NCBI GenBank assembly: GCA_035651455.1
Contig: DASRFR010000058.1
Span: forward strand, 1-64,000
Direction of reading: 5' to 3'
From: DASRFR01 sp035651455
GTDB lineage: Bacteria > Acidobacteriota > Terriglobia > Terriglobales > Acidobacteriaceae
Length of the DNA: 64,000 nucleotides
Under the pieces are notes generated by a model, which was not told the origin of the DNA, made no database searches, and was given only the letters and a program-made list of their open reading frames with translations. Below are positions 17,939 through 26,262 of the stretch, piece by piece. Each line of letters begins with the position of its first letter. Position 1 is the first letter of the stretch. The position numbers and the translations under genes are program-made.

Positions 17939-19060
17939 ATGAAAAGGACCGCAAAGCACGGGCGTGGTTCGCTAGTGTACGACACACGCAGGAACGTATG
18001 GCAGTATTTCTGGTACGAAGCTGGGAAGAGGCACTCGAAAGTCCTCGGTACCAGACTCGATTACCCAACCAAAGCAAGCTGTTGGCGAACCATTGAGGCC
18101 GAACATCCACCTCTCGTCACAACGACGGAGCAACCCACGCTGAGAGAAGTGGCTGAGCGTTTTAAGGCGGAAAGAATGTCGAACCGGCATTCGCACCGGC
18201 GCGTCAGCTGCAGCTTTCTCAAGAATCATGTACTTCCACGCTGGGGTGCAACGCCGATTGACCGGGTTCAGGCACGGGAGGTGGAGCTTTGGCTGAAAGC
18301 CACCAGCCTTCAACCGAAAACGAAAGCTCACCTGCGCAGCATACTGTCTTCTCTGATTGACTTCGCTATGTGGTCGAACCTAATTCCGGCGAAACTCAAT
18401 CCGATGAGCTTGGTGCGGATCCAGGGCGTCAGTAAACGGGCTCGGAAGCCACGCATTCTAACCGTCGATGAGTTCCATCAGCTCGTTGATCAAATGCGCG
18501 AGCCGTCTCGAACGATTGCTCTCGTCTGTGTTTGCCTCGGCTTGAGAATCAGTGAAGCCTTAGCTCTGCGCTGGGAGGATGTTGATTGGCTTGGCTCAAA
18601 GCTCAGCGTTCGGCGAGCTATCGTCGAACAACATGTGGATGAGCCGAAGACTGCCGGCTCGACTGCAACGTTTCCATTGTCGGCTGAGCTGTTGTCCAAG
18701 CTGCAGCTCTGGCGGCGGTCGACGGAGTTTTCTGCTGACAGCGACTGGATGTTTGCTTCCCCGGTGAAGATCGGCCGCTTGCCGTACTCCTACACGGGCG
18801 TGTGGCGAGTGCTGCAGGAGGCCGCGCGAAAAGCAAATCTGGGCAAGCTGGGTACGCACTCGTTTCGGCACACCTACCGCAGCTGGCTGGGGTCAGTCGG
18901 GACACCACTCGAGGTGCAACAAAAGGCGATGCGCCACACCGACCTGCGCACGACCATGATTTACGGGAGTGTGGAGGATGGGAGAATCGACGAGGCTTTG
19001 GAGAAGGTTTCGAGCTTGGTTTTCGCCAACAGCACGCAAACAGCACGCAGGAGCTCGTAA
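17939..19060 (+). CDS. Tyrosine recombinase (integrase 1)
   Basis: The ATG at 17939 has an ideal AGGAGG upstream and gives 373 residues; the longer open frame upstream overlaps xis and is not used. An SAM-like core-binding domain covers residues about 65-150 and the catalytic domain 170-365. Catalytic residues visible are R203 (LGLRISEAL), K237, H307 and R310 (HSFR), H333 (MRHTD) and Y342 (IYGS). It should catalyse site-specific integration and excision of its own element. Its stop codon is 12 bp from the att-like sequence at 19073, which is typical for an int gene at an element end. Confidence 0.9.
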   Translation: MKRTAKHGRGSLVYDTRRNVWQYFWYEAGKRHSKVLGTRLDYPTKASCWRTIEAEHPPLVTTTEQPTLREVAERFKAERMSNRHSHRRVSCSFLKNHVLPRWGATPIDRVQAREVELWLKATSLQPKTKAHLRSILSSLIDFAMWSNLIPAKLNPMSLVRIQGVSKRARKPRILTVDEFHQLVDQMREPSRTIALVCVCLGLRISEALALRWEDVDWLGSKLSVRRAIVEQHVDEPKTAGSTATFPLSAELLSKLQLWRRSTEFSADSDWMFASPVKIGRLPYSYTGVWRVLQEAARKANLGKLGTHSFRHTYRSWLGSVGTPLEVQQKAMRHTDLRTTMIYGSVEDGRIDEALEKVSSLVFANSTQTARRSS

Positions 19061-19072
19061 CCTGTTGAAAAT

Positions 19073-19090
19073 ATGGCTCCTCAGGTAGGA
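19073..19090 (+). repeat. att-like direct repeat, left copy
   Basis: ATGGCTCCTCAGGTAGGA is identical to 61181-61198. On the minus strand it is the CCA-bearing 3' end of tRNA-Asn. A further 30 or so bases resemble the tRNA T-arm and anticodon region with many changes, so this is a decayed tRNA 3' end with a conserved 18-bp core, as expected at a phage attachment site. Confidence 0.75.
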
Positions 19091-19394
19091 ATCTAAGCTA
19101 CTGGAGCCTCTGTACGACAGTCCAGCCTGTGTTTTACAGCCTGAAATCAGCATTTGCACCTCTCTCCTTCGTTCCGAATGTTTGCCCGGCCTGACGGATT
19201 TCGCCCGAAATTCCGTCTTTTCCGTCTTTCAGATTCTGCCTCACGAGAGGGTGTTTGACACGATTTCCTTTCTGGAAATAAAAAGGCTTCCACTCGAACA
19301 GCCTCAGCCACACCAACGTAACGTTGGTCTATATGGCAATGTGGGCCACACTAGGAGGTTCGGAGAAGGCCATCGGTGAACAGGAGAAGTAACA
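19091..19394. other. Left-end non-coding region of the prophage
   Basis: About 300 bp between the att core and the first gene. I see no convincing gene; integrase arm-binding sites would be expected here but cannot be identified by eye. Confidence 0.4.
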
Positions 19395-19601
19395 ATGCCA
19401 CTACCTAGGTGGTTCATCCTTCTAATTGGGTTAGTGCTGCTTGTCTGCTTCGCCTGGAGTGCTGGATTCATCGCGACGTTCCATCTCATTCTCGGGATCG
19501 CAGTGTTCATGGCTCTCGTCGTTCTTACTGTTTCGCTTGTCGCTCTGGTATTCCGGACTTTGTTGAAAGTGCTATCCAAACTCGCAGTTAATCGAACGTA
19601 G
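19395..19601 (+). CDS. Small two-helix membrane protein
   Basis: 68 residues. ATG follows CAGGAGAAGTAAC. Two hydrophobic segments (about 5-23 and 28-55, FILLIGLVLLVCFAW and ILGIAVFMALVVLTVSL) suggest an inner-membrane protein with a short basic tail (KLAVNRT). No family is recognised. It precedes the lipoprotein gene in the same direction. Confidence 0.55.
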   Translation: MPLPRWFILLIGLVLLVCFAWSAGFIATFHLILGIAVFMALVVLTVSLVALVFRTLLKVLSKLAVNRT

Positions 19602-19677
19602 AAGGTGCGAAGCTCCTGTAAGGAAGCACACCTGGTCCATGGAGTTCTGTTGTACGAACAGGTTGGAGAAATAGATT

Positions 19678-20436
19678 ATGAAACGCATTCTGGTGTTACT
19701 CGCCTTGGTGGGCTGCGTCGGCTGCACGAAGTACACGCCATTCGCGAACAGTCCGCAGGCGCATTTGGATATGGGCGGACATCTCCCGTTGAATGTTCAA
19801 AATCACCTCAGGCCGATGTACCGCTCGTGCACGCCTGACGAGCTTGTGGACTTGAAGACGGTTGATCAAATAGAGCAGCGTGAGTTCAAGTGCTCGGCCA
19901 TAATCATCCAGCACGAGGACTGGGTTCATCTTATCAACTGGGAAGCACCAGCCGATCGCGTGGGACAGGCGCAGGGTGCTCTTGCCGCTGGATTAGCCGC
20001 GCTCCGTGCCGCACAGAAGTACAAGATTGCGACGGGGACACTCGAAGGGGCGGGTCGGAGCGAGGCGACGTGGCAGACGAATGCTTTCCAATTCTGCGAA
20101 GTCCACCCAACGGACGCGGACGCGATGAACTGGGAGAAGGGCAAGTGCTGGAATACACCCAAGTCTGTGGCAGAGGTCAAGCCACCGAAACAGCAGCTAA
20201 CTCCTCCTCCTCCGGACACGAACGAAGCGCACGATGACGAGTGGGAATACTCTTATTTCCTCGCGCACGGTAACGAACTCTACGCAACTCCGGGTACGAA
20301 TCAGCCCAGGTTGTTTAGAAACAAGGACGACGCTACCAAGGTACTTGCCGGGTTGGGTAATGATTGGACACTCCAGTCTTGCGACATGCACTGCCAAAAC
20401 CTAGATTCGCGCTTTTCTAATGCGGATTGGCGTTGA
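19678..20436 (+). CDS. Lipoprotein of unknown function
   Basis: 252 residues. Residues 1-16 are a lipoprotein signal (MKRILVLLALVGCVGC, lipobox VGC with Cys16). The mature part has several cysteines and tryptophans, including EFKCSAIIIQHEDWVHLINW and WQTNAFQFCEVHP. A proline-rich hinge (QLTPPPPD) at about 178 is followed by a second small domain (YFLAHGNELYATPG) with C-x(3)-C near the end. Phage lipoproteins next to att sites often act in superinfection exclusion; that is an inference from position only. Confidence 0.6.
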   Translation: MKRILVLLALVGCVGCTKYTPFANSPQAHLDMGGHLPLNVQNHLRPMYRSCTPDELVDLKTVDQIEQREFKCSAIIIQHEDWVHLINWEAPADRVGQAQGALAAGLAALRAAQKYKIATGTLEGAGRSEATWQTNAFQFCEVHPTDADAMNWEKGKCWNTPKSVAEVKPPKQQLTPPPPDTNEAHDDEWEYSYFLAHGNELYATPGTNQPRLFRNKDDATKVLAGLGNDWTLQSCDMHCQNLDSRFSNADWR

Positions 20437-20649
20437 CGGAAACCGCGCCCGAAAATTTCGTCTCTTCACGCAAGAGTCAAACCGCCGACGCCAGCCTTTT
20501 CAGGGGAACCCGAAGCTGTACTTGCAGTGACTTACAAGGACGTGGAAGGCTGCGAAACCCCTGTAAGGACGCGCAAGAATAAAGGATAAGGGGCTAGAAC
20601 GACGGGCTAGAAACCGCACGGTCATATCGAAGCCATTGCACTCTTCGGA
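20437..20649. other. Convergent intergenic region
   Basis: 213 bp between the end of the lipoprotein gene and the end of the nuclease gene. It holds a 25-bp segment (20545-20569) resembling 19601-19623 (GAAGG-TGCGAA, CCTGTAAGGA), possibly a small recombinational repeat. Confidence 0.35.
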
Positions 20650-21876
20650 TCACTTCGTGGAACTCGCAACGGAAGAACGGGATAAAGGGAGTTTGAAGTT
20701 GTCTAGTGGTTCATTCTGTCCGTTGTTTAACCGGATTGCCACTCCGCCTGAAGCAGTCGGGTAAAGCAGAATGTGAAAATGAGCGTCGTCTTCCCGCTCT
20801 GTGACGTTGAGATACCCGATACGGGAATGTATCCACTGATACGGCAGTACGTACGCCTCGTCTCGCCCGATGCAGCCAAGAACATATAAGCCCTGATTCG
20901 CATCACCTAAAAACTCATCCCAGTCGGAGTGGTAAGCGTACCAATACCCACCATCCCCATACTGTTTTGAGATGGTGACAGCAACGCGCAGAGCCTTGTC
21001 CGCACTCCAATACAACGCTCGGCTCTTTTTCACTAGAGGTGAGTACGCCGAACTAAGTGACTGTACAATATTGCCTCGAAGGAGCGTAATCGCTTCAGGC
21101 GATGTATGATGCTGCTTGACCTCAGCCTCCGTTTCGCCCTGTGGCGGTTCGGAGCCTCCAGCCTGTTCCTCCTTGAGCGCAGACGTCGCATCTTCTGCTA
21201 CCGTGAATGCAATCTCGATGATTTTGTCCAGCTTTGTGTACTCGAAGGGGATGAGTAATTCATGGATCTTTGCAACCGAATCTAGCTCGCTGTTCTCTTT
21301 TAGGGTGACGAGCTTGGCTAAAGCGTCGGCACTAATCATTCGCACAGTCCACGCATGTTTTGAGCCGCGAACCTGTGCTTCGAGGTCGCCAGTATCCTGC
21401 CTACCAACAACAATCAGAATTGACGATTCAATGGTGATCTTCTGAGTAGCGATGAGTGTGTCTCGATATCTCGATATTGTGTCCAGATTTATGCGATAAG
21501 CATCTGACGTCTTAACTTCAACAACAACGTGATAGCCCCCGCACTCATTCCAAAGGCCATCGAACCCAACTGCGTTGCTCTTTCCCTGATAAAGCCCATT
21601 TTCTACTGTATAGTCGAGCCGCTTGCCAAACTCGTTAACGATATCCTGCAAAACGAACCCGCTGCGATCGAATGAGCTTTGGAGGCAGGTCTGCAAGTAT
21701 TTCTGCAAGTTCTCGCTCTTCGCAATCTGAAGATATTCGCGTAGATCGCGTGAGCACTCGGAATTGTCCGAGAGTTTGCCATTTCCACAGAGGGCGACAA
21801 TTTGCTCAACAGAGAGCGAATCGACTTGTGCGGGATCGTTCTTGAGGAGTGTAAGCAGTGGTTTCATTTCTCTCAC
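20650..21876 (-). CDS. PD-(D/E)XK nuclease-like protein, third gene of the Kiwa-like operon
   Basis: 408 residues from ATG 21876; an alternative ATG at 21867 (MKPLLTLL) is equally possible. The fold signature is E82 region (QDIVNEFG), D106 in VGFDGLW, then E120 and K122 in VVVEVKTSDAYRINLD, the arrangement of PD-(D/E)XK nucleases. Residues 170-245 are helical, followed by a low-complexity charged linker. Residues 280-400 form a second domain with many aromatics (GGYWYAYHSDWDEFLG) of unknown fold. It starts 3 bp after kwaB ends, so it is translationally coupled to it. A DNA-cleaving effector is the natural reading; no target is known. Confidence 0.65.
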   Translation of the reverse strand: MREMKPLLTLLKNDPAQVDSLSVEQIVALCGNGKLSDNSECSRDLREYLQIAKSENLQKYLQTCLQSSFDRSGFVLQDIVNEFGKRLDYTVENGLYQGKSNAVGFDGLWNECGGYHVVVEVKTSDAYRINLDTISRYRDTLIATQKITIESSILIVVGRQDTGDLEAQVRGSKHAWTVRMISADALAKLVTLKENSELDSVAKIHELLIPFEYTKLDKIIEIAFTVAEDATSALKEEQAGGSEPPQGETEAEVKQHHTSPEAITLLRGNIVQSLSSAYSPLVKKSRALYWSADKALRVAVTISKQYGDGGYWYAYHSDWDEFLGDANQGLYVLGCIGRDEAYVLPYQWIHSRIGYLNVTEREDDAHFHILLYPTASGGVAIRLNNGQNEPLDNFKLPLSRSSVASSTK

Positions 21877-21879
21877 TCT

Positions 21880-22788
21880 TCATTGAGTTCGAATTCTGCT
21901 GCGACTGGAGGCACGGAATGATTCGGGGGAGCCTTTGATCAGTTCGATTTGGTAGAGTCGACGATCCAGAACTCCGAGAAAATCCATAATGGAACTCTCT
22001 TCGACTGTGAGCTTACCCTTGACGTCCTCCACTTTGACTCCCGTACTCGCGCAGAGTTTCTTTAGAGAATTCTTGTCAATGTCCTTGGTTTCCTTTTGCA
22101 CGCGAATTGATGCCAAATAGCGTGCAGCGCGTGGGTGAGCAGAGGCATACGTCTCGATCGAACTGAAATCGACGTATGGCAAATCGGCCTGTATAAGCTT
22201 CACATTCCCTGGTACCGCTCCCAGAATGGCATCCTGAAGTTCGCCCACGAATTCGAACCCGCTGGGTCTCAGGATGTAGACATCGGTATTGTCAATCAGC
22301 ATGTCGAAGTCATTATCCAGTTTAAACACCTTGTCTTCGACGATCCGTAGCGCATCAGTTGCTAGCCTGATTAGGCGGCTCCTCAAAATGCCCTTGAACG
22401 TTGTGGCCCTTCGAACACCTGTGAGTCGTCGCCCTTTGCCAAACGTCAGGCGCGTAAAGTAGCAGAAGACTTCGGACGGATCTTCAAGTACACGCCCATC
22501 CATGGGCAAATTGTCGGCTTCGTGAATTGCACGCAGCTGTGACGCTAATTCGTCAGTCAAAAGAAGGTGCAAGTGCTCAGTCGAGCCATATTTCTCGGAA
22601 GGCTCATATTCTGAGGGCTTCTCAGTTATTGCACTCATCTCGTCTCTTGTTGCCGTGACCATTTCACGAAGGGCCTCCTGGACGTTCGCATCAACCGGCA
22701 CCATCACGAAACGTTGGCCTTTGCCATTTTCCAGTCCGACTCCAAACTCGGTGGTAGCAGCGTTTTCAGGATCGAGTCTAGGTGTCAT
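21880..22788 (-). CDS. kwaB: KwaB-like protein (DUF4868), Kiwa anti-phage system
   Basis: 302 residues. The middle and C-terminal part (about 105-290) has the DUF4868 look: RLTFGKGRRLTGVRRATTFK, then FKLDNDFDMLIDNTDVYILR and SGFEFVGELQDAIL. In Kiwa, KwaB is the cytoplasmic DNA-binding partner of the membrane protein KwaA; the complex senses phage attack at the membrane and blocks phage replication or transcription. The ATG overlaps the end of the kwaA-like gene by 4 bp (ATGA). The assignment rests on recognised motifs and the membrane partner, not on a search. Confidence 0.65.
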   Translation of the reverse strand: MTPRLDPENAATTEFGVGLENGKGQRFVMVPVDANVQEALREMVTATRDEMSAITEKPSEYEPSEKYGSTEHLHLLLTDELASQLRAIHEADNLPMDGRVLEDPSEVFCYFTRLTFGKGRRLTGVRRATTFKGILRSRLIRLATDALRIVEDKVFKLDNDFDMLIDNTDVYILRPSGFEFVGELQDAILGAVPGNVKLIQADLPYVDFSSIETYASAHPRAARYLASIRVQKETKDIDKNSLKKLCASTGVKVEDVKGKLTVEESSIMDFLGVLDRRLYQIELIKGSPESFRASSRSRIRTQ

Positions 22789-23351
22789 CCCTCGACCTCG
22801 AAATAAACTGAGTCGCTCAATCGATACGCGATGATGTGCTCGTCCGCTAACAAGGAGACTCTAGAGGTGATTAACACTTGGCTTGTTCTGCCACTGTAAG
22901 CATTCTCGTCCTTGGGCGGCGAGATTGTAAACACGCGATAACCCCGCACGGCGAAAATCAGGTTCATATAATGGAGGTTGAGATGCCAGAACAGAAAGAC
23001 CACGAAGCCAAGTGCAGAAATGAGAGCTGCGAAATCTCTCCATGTTCCCGTATCGATTGGATAGAAAGGCAACAGCATCGCAAACAGGTACACAAGAAGG
23101 TGGTCTCGGTGATCCTCTGCTGAGCCGACAACAAGTTCCCTTTTTTCTTGTAGCCGTCTTGCAGTTCTGATTCGTAGCCACAGAAACAAATTTGGAAGTA
23201 TTACCATGGCGACGCAAAAGCTAATGAGGTAGCGATCAGGGATCAACTTGCTGCCACGGATAGCCCAGAGCAGGAACAAAGGGGAGATACTACTCAGTAC
23301 CATCAGCAGCCGCGCTGTTTTCAAGCCTTCGCTCTGCACGCTTTTTGTCAC
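22785..23351 (-). CDS. kwaA: KwaA-like four-helix membrane protein
   Basis: The frame is open from 23531, but upstream codons overlap the divergent small gene at 23448. GTG 23351 gives 188 residues, the normal size of KwaA. Four hydrophobic segments lie at about 13-32, 41-60, 85-99 and 106-124. They are followed by a cytoplasmic tail beginning HYMNLIFAVRGYRVFTI and ending in beta-strand-like VLITSRVSLL and LSDSVYFEVEG, as in KwaA proteins. It would be the membrane sensor of the system. The start is uncertain because no strong ribosome binding site precedes the GTG. Confidence 0.6.
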   Translation of the reverse strand: MTKSVQSEGLKTARLLMVLSSISPLFLLWAIRGSKLIPDRYLISFCVAMVILPNLFLWLRIRTARRLQEKRELVVGSAEDHRDHLLVYLFAMLLPFYPIDTGTWRDFAALISALGFVVFLFWHLNLHYMNLIFAVRGYRVFTISPPKDENAYSGRTSQVLITSRVSLLADEHIIAYRLSDSVYFEVEG

Positions 23352-23447
23352 CTGAATGCCACGGTTCAGGGTATCAAGAACAGCATCCGCGCAGATGCAA
23401 GGATACGCCTCTGGCGAATAAAAAGCGAATATGCTACGCTTGGAGAA

Positions 23448-23630
23448 ATGGACGAGGGGCGTAAACGCGTAATACTGATTGCGGCTGCAATTCTCGTCGC
23501 TCGCCATCTGAAGAATCCCGAAGACCTGCACAATTCAAGACCGAGTCCGCGGACAGAATCGCTCATCGCTAGTGCTGTTCAATGGGCCGAACGCATCATG
23601 CGTCGGATTGATGGTGTGTTTCCAAAGTAA
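23448..23630 (+). CDS. Small conserved hypothetical protein
   Basis: 60 residues. ATG follows TTGGAGAA. The protein reads MDEGRKRVILIAAAILVAR, then SPRTESLIASAVQWAERIMR. It resembles small proteins I associate with acidobacterial genomes, with a central motif of basic start, hydrophobic helix and a terminal helix containing WAERIM. It diverges from kwaA and converges on the nuclease gene that ends at 23636. The function is unknown. Confidence 0.55.
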   Translation: MDEGRKRVILIAAAILVARHLKNPEDLHNSRPSPRTESLIASAVQWAERIMRRIDGVFPK

Positions 23631-23635
23631 ATCGC

Positions 23636-25129
23636 TTACGGCTGGGTGCCTCCTGCAAGTGGCTTTCGCGATCTGAGCCATTCAAAAACGGCCCATGTGG
23701 CTGCGAGGTCTTCCTCGTTGTAGGTGAGGATCTCACCCATCAGATCATCCCTCTTCTTTTTGTCTTCGGTTTCGGTGGCTTCAATGAATGTAGCCATCGC
23801 CCAGTCCCCACCGTACTCATCCTGCGTGCGCTTGAAACCCACGTGACTTTCCACAACTTTCAAGCTGTAGCTCGGTAATGGGAGTACAACAGATGCCTTA
23901 GTCAAAGGAAACAGGTCGCACAAGTTAGCCAGCACTCGGTCTGCTATCCCGTCTGGATCTCCGTAGCGTTTCTTGTACTTCGATACGTAGGTTTTCTCAT
24001 AGCTCGCCCAGTGGACGAATGGAAGGTCACCGTATTCATCAAAAAGACCCTTCGCAATCTTGAGAAATGAGTCCCAGCTTTCCCGATCACCATCAACACC
24101 AAAGCCAGACACCGCAGCCTTGAACTTGCTTGGCTTCTCTCCGAAGACCTGCATGCCCCATAAATACACCTTGTCGATTTCGTTCAGATGAGGTGGCATT
24201 CCTTCCAAGTCGAACATCACGTAATTCGGGGAAGAAGGAATTGCAGGAGAACTCAGGATCAGCTCCTGCCCTCGTTCAAGAACCTCGGCTTCACGCAAGA
24301 TGCGCTCCGCTGCCTTTCCAACTCGCACCATCTTGCCTGCGCGTGGACGCTTGTATTCGCTCAGCGTCGGGACGTCGAAACGATTAATGAGGTCTCTTCG
24401 ACTGACGACTCCGTCAGCATGGAGCGTTCGTGCGAGTGACTGATCGACATCTGGTATGAGGGCGATGTCCGTCACATCTACAGCTGCTTTCCAGCAAGGT
24501 TCGTAATACCCACAGCCACCGCATTTACTCCATCCGACAGGCTCATATGGTTGGGCTGCTAAAAGTTTTAATGCCAAGATTTTCCGCAGTTCCTGCAAGG
24601 CTGCTGCACCGCCATCGTATCGCACCCCAACAATCGCACCCGTGCCAGCGTGAACCTCCAGTGCCTTCGGCCGCAGGCCGCAAGTTTTCTCGTACAGCCA
24701 CCCATATGCCTGCACTTGTAGAAGGATTTCCGGATGCTGCTCCTCATCTATGTGAAGGGACAGCTTCGAATCCCGAATCCGGTAATCGTTTCCATCCAAA
24801 ATCAGATAATCTGGTGTTCCGACGATTGCGACATCGACTCCGTCGATCTGACAAGCATGGACGAACGCGGGCTGGTATATAACAGCTGCCTTCGTTGCGA
24901 TTGCCTTCAGAGTCTCTTTTACCCGATCCTGCTCGGGAACCCGGCTCAAGTCCACGTACGCGCCGAGTGTCTTCAGGTGCTGCGCCTCGTGTCGCATTCC
25001 CAGCCTACGCAGCACCTCGTCAAATGGGCCGGGTTCCGCTTCGGGAGCGTCCTTGTAGCGCAAATGGACTCGCAATTCACAAGGGGTGGGCCGATGTAAG
25101 GTAATGATCTCGGACGCAATAAGGCGCAT
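23636..25129 (-). CDS. TM0106-type nuclease: Cas4-like iron-sulfur nuclease fused to RNase H-like exonuclease domain
   Basis: 497 residues, the usual length for the family. The N-terminal half is RecB/Cas4-like: D107, D120-x-K122 (IRDSKLS), Q138-x3-Y142, and four cysteines C17, C203, C206, C212 (CGGCGYYEPC) placed as in the Cas4/AddB [4Fe-4S] cluster. The C-terminal half is a DEDD-type RNase H-like domain: D307-x-E309 (VMFDLEGMP), FVHWASYEKTYV and YNEEDLAAT. All key residues are present. It probably processes DNA ends; in other genomes such proteins sit near repair or mobile genes. Here it lies between the Kiwa-like operon and the restriction pair. The start ATG follows GGAGGAGTT. Confidence 0.8.
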   Translation of the reverse strand: MRLIASEIITLHRPTPCELRVHLRYKDAPEAEPGPFDEVLRRLGMRHEAQHLKTLGAYVDLSRVPEQDRVKETLKAIATKAAVIYQPAFVHACQIDGVDVAIVGTPDYLILDGNDYRIRDSKLSLHIDEEQHPEILLQVQAYGWLYEKTCGLRPKALEVHAGTGAIVGVRYDGGAAALQELRKILALKLLAAQPYEPVGWSKCGGCGYYEPCWKAAVDVTDIALIPDVDQSLARTLHADGVVSRRDLINRFDVPTLSEYKRPRAGKMVRVGKAAERILREAEVLERGQELILSSPAIPSSPNYVMFDLEGMPPHLNEIDKVYLWGMQVFGEKPSKFKAAVSGFGVDGDRESWDSFLKIAKGLFDEYGDLPFVHWASYEKTYVSKYKKRYGDPDGIADRVLANLCDLFPLTKASVVLPLPSYSLKVVESHVGFKRTQDEYGGDWAMATFIEATETEDKKKRDDLMGEILTYNEEDLAATWAVFEWLRSRKPLAGGTQP

Positions 25130-25281
25130 AGAACTCCTCCGAGTAACTGCGTGGCGTCGATGATAAGCGAGTGCGTGGCGTCGAGACTGTGACCTGGATC
25201 ACGGTCGAAAGTCGCGGGAACCGTATGGCGTCTTCTTGATTCCCTTGAGCTCATGGATTACGCTGGGACGTATTCCGCCAT
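25130..25281. promoter_or_regulatory. Divergent intergenic region between nuclease and restriction genes
   Basis: 152 bp from which both the 25129 (-) and 25282 (+) genes start. It contains the direct repeat GCGTGGCGTCGA (twice, near 25149 and 25170), with GATGATAAGCGAG between the copies. It is a likely site for shared regulation; no matching regulator is seen. Confidence 0.35.
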
Positions 25282-26262
25282 ATGGCACTTTTTGGCAACA
25301 CACCTAGCGAAAATGTAACAGACCTAACTGTCGAGGTCTTTCGGCTAATTCGCAAGACTTTCTGGAATGACGCCGGGCAGTCCATCGCATGCACGCTCCG
25401 CATCAAGGGAATCAATCAGGACGACCCTTTGGATGAGTACATTGTGAAGGTAGCCCAAGAGAATCTCCCGAAGAATGCAACCGCCGTTCGCAGCTTGACA
25501 CGTGGGAAGCAAAATACCGGTTCCCTAACATGCCCAGATTTCGTTGTTTACCGTCCAGAGTTATGTGCTGGGCAATCTCAGGCAGTTCTTGCAATCGATT
25601 TGACCCGAATCGTCGGAATCGAAGTCAAAAAGCTTGATTTTGTCGCTGGTAAACAGAACCGTGATAAAGCCATGGACTTCAATTCAACTCCTCCGTGTGG
25701 CACGATTCGCGTTTACAGCAACAATGACGAACCGATTGACATCCGCGGGTTCTACTTGTTTGTTCAGCAGGAGGCACTACCGAACGGCCAAGTTCGTTTT
25801 CCAGCAATGACACTTTGTGACGGAAACCTCCTCAACAAAGATCGTGTTCTATATCTGAAAACGATCGGAGCAGTAGAGGGAGCACGGAAGAAAGAAATTG
25901 GCCTAGGCACTTTCGCCGACGGAGCAAACCGAAACAGACCGATGATCGTATTCCCGAATCCGCTCAGCGCGGAAGTATTGAAAGGAAAATTCACTCTGGT
26001 TCACTCAAGCAGCGAACTGGCGAACGCATATCCTGACCTTTTCAGAGTGGGGCGAATCACTCGAACTGAGACGACTACTCCTCAACCGGGCACGGAAAAA
26101 CAAACCGTGCTACATGAGTTTCATTGCTATCAGTCCAAGCGAGATACCCGAGCGGGGGTCGCTCCGTTTGACGTGCATGATCCCATAAAGCACCCAGAAG
26201 GTAGAACCGAAAGAGTGCAAGGGAGAGGCCACTTTCGCATCGCAATCAAGCCGACAGACTAG
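25282..26262 (+). CDS. Type II-like restriction endonuclease
   Basis: 326 residues. The PD-(D/E)XK core is visible: P85-D86 (LTCPDFVVY), then E114-V-K116 (IVGIEVKKLDF). A KQNRDKAMDFNSTPPCG segment follows, typical of restriction enzymes that contact DNA after the core. Its stop overlaps the methyltransferase stop by 4 bp in tail-to-tail orientation (26259-26262). Together they look like a restriction-modification pair; the recognition sequence is not predictable. It is probably transcribed from the divergent region at 25130-25281. Confidence 0.7.
   Translation: MALFGNTPSENVTDLTVEVFRLIRKTFWNDAGQSIACTLRIKGINQDDPLDEYIVKVAQENLPKNATAVRSLTRGKQNTGSLTCPDFVVYRPELCAGQSQAVLAIDLTRIVGIEVKKLDFVAGKQNRDKAMDFNSTPPCGTIRVYSNNDEPIDIRGFYLFVQQEALPNGQVRFPAMTLCDGNLLNKDRVLYLKTIGAVEGARKKEIGLGTFADGANRNRPMIVFPNPLSAEVLKGKFTLVHSSSELANAYPDLFRVGRITRTETTTPQPGTEKQTVLHEFHCYQSKRDTRAGVAPFDVHDPIKHPEGRTERVQGRGHFRIAIKPTD

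Noticed and set aside
19601..20569. Two similar 25-bp segments (19601-19623 and 20545-20569) around the lipoprotein gene
   Set aside because: The similarity is real (three mismatches and one indel), but they show no duplication of target sites or ends of a mobile element, so I do not call a transposon.
23351..23531. N-terminal extension of the KwaA-like protein from 23531
   Set aside because: It overlaps the divergent small gene at 23448 and lacks membrane or conserved content; the GTG at 23351 gives the expected family length.
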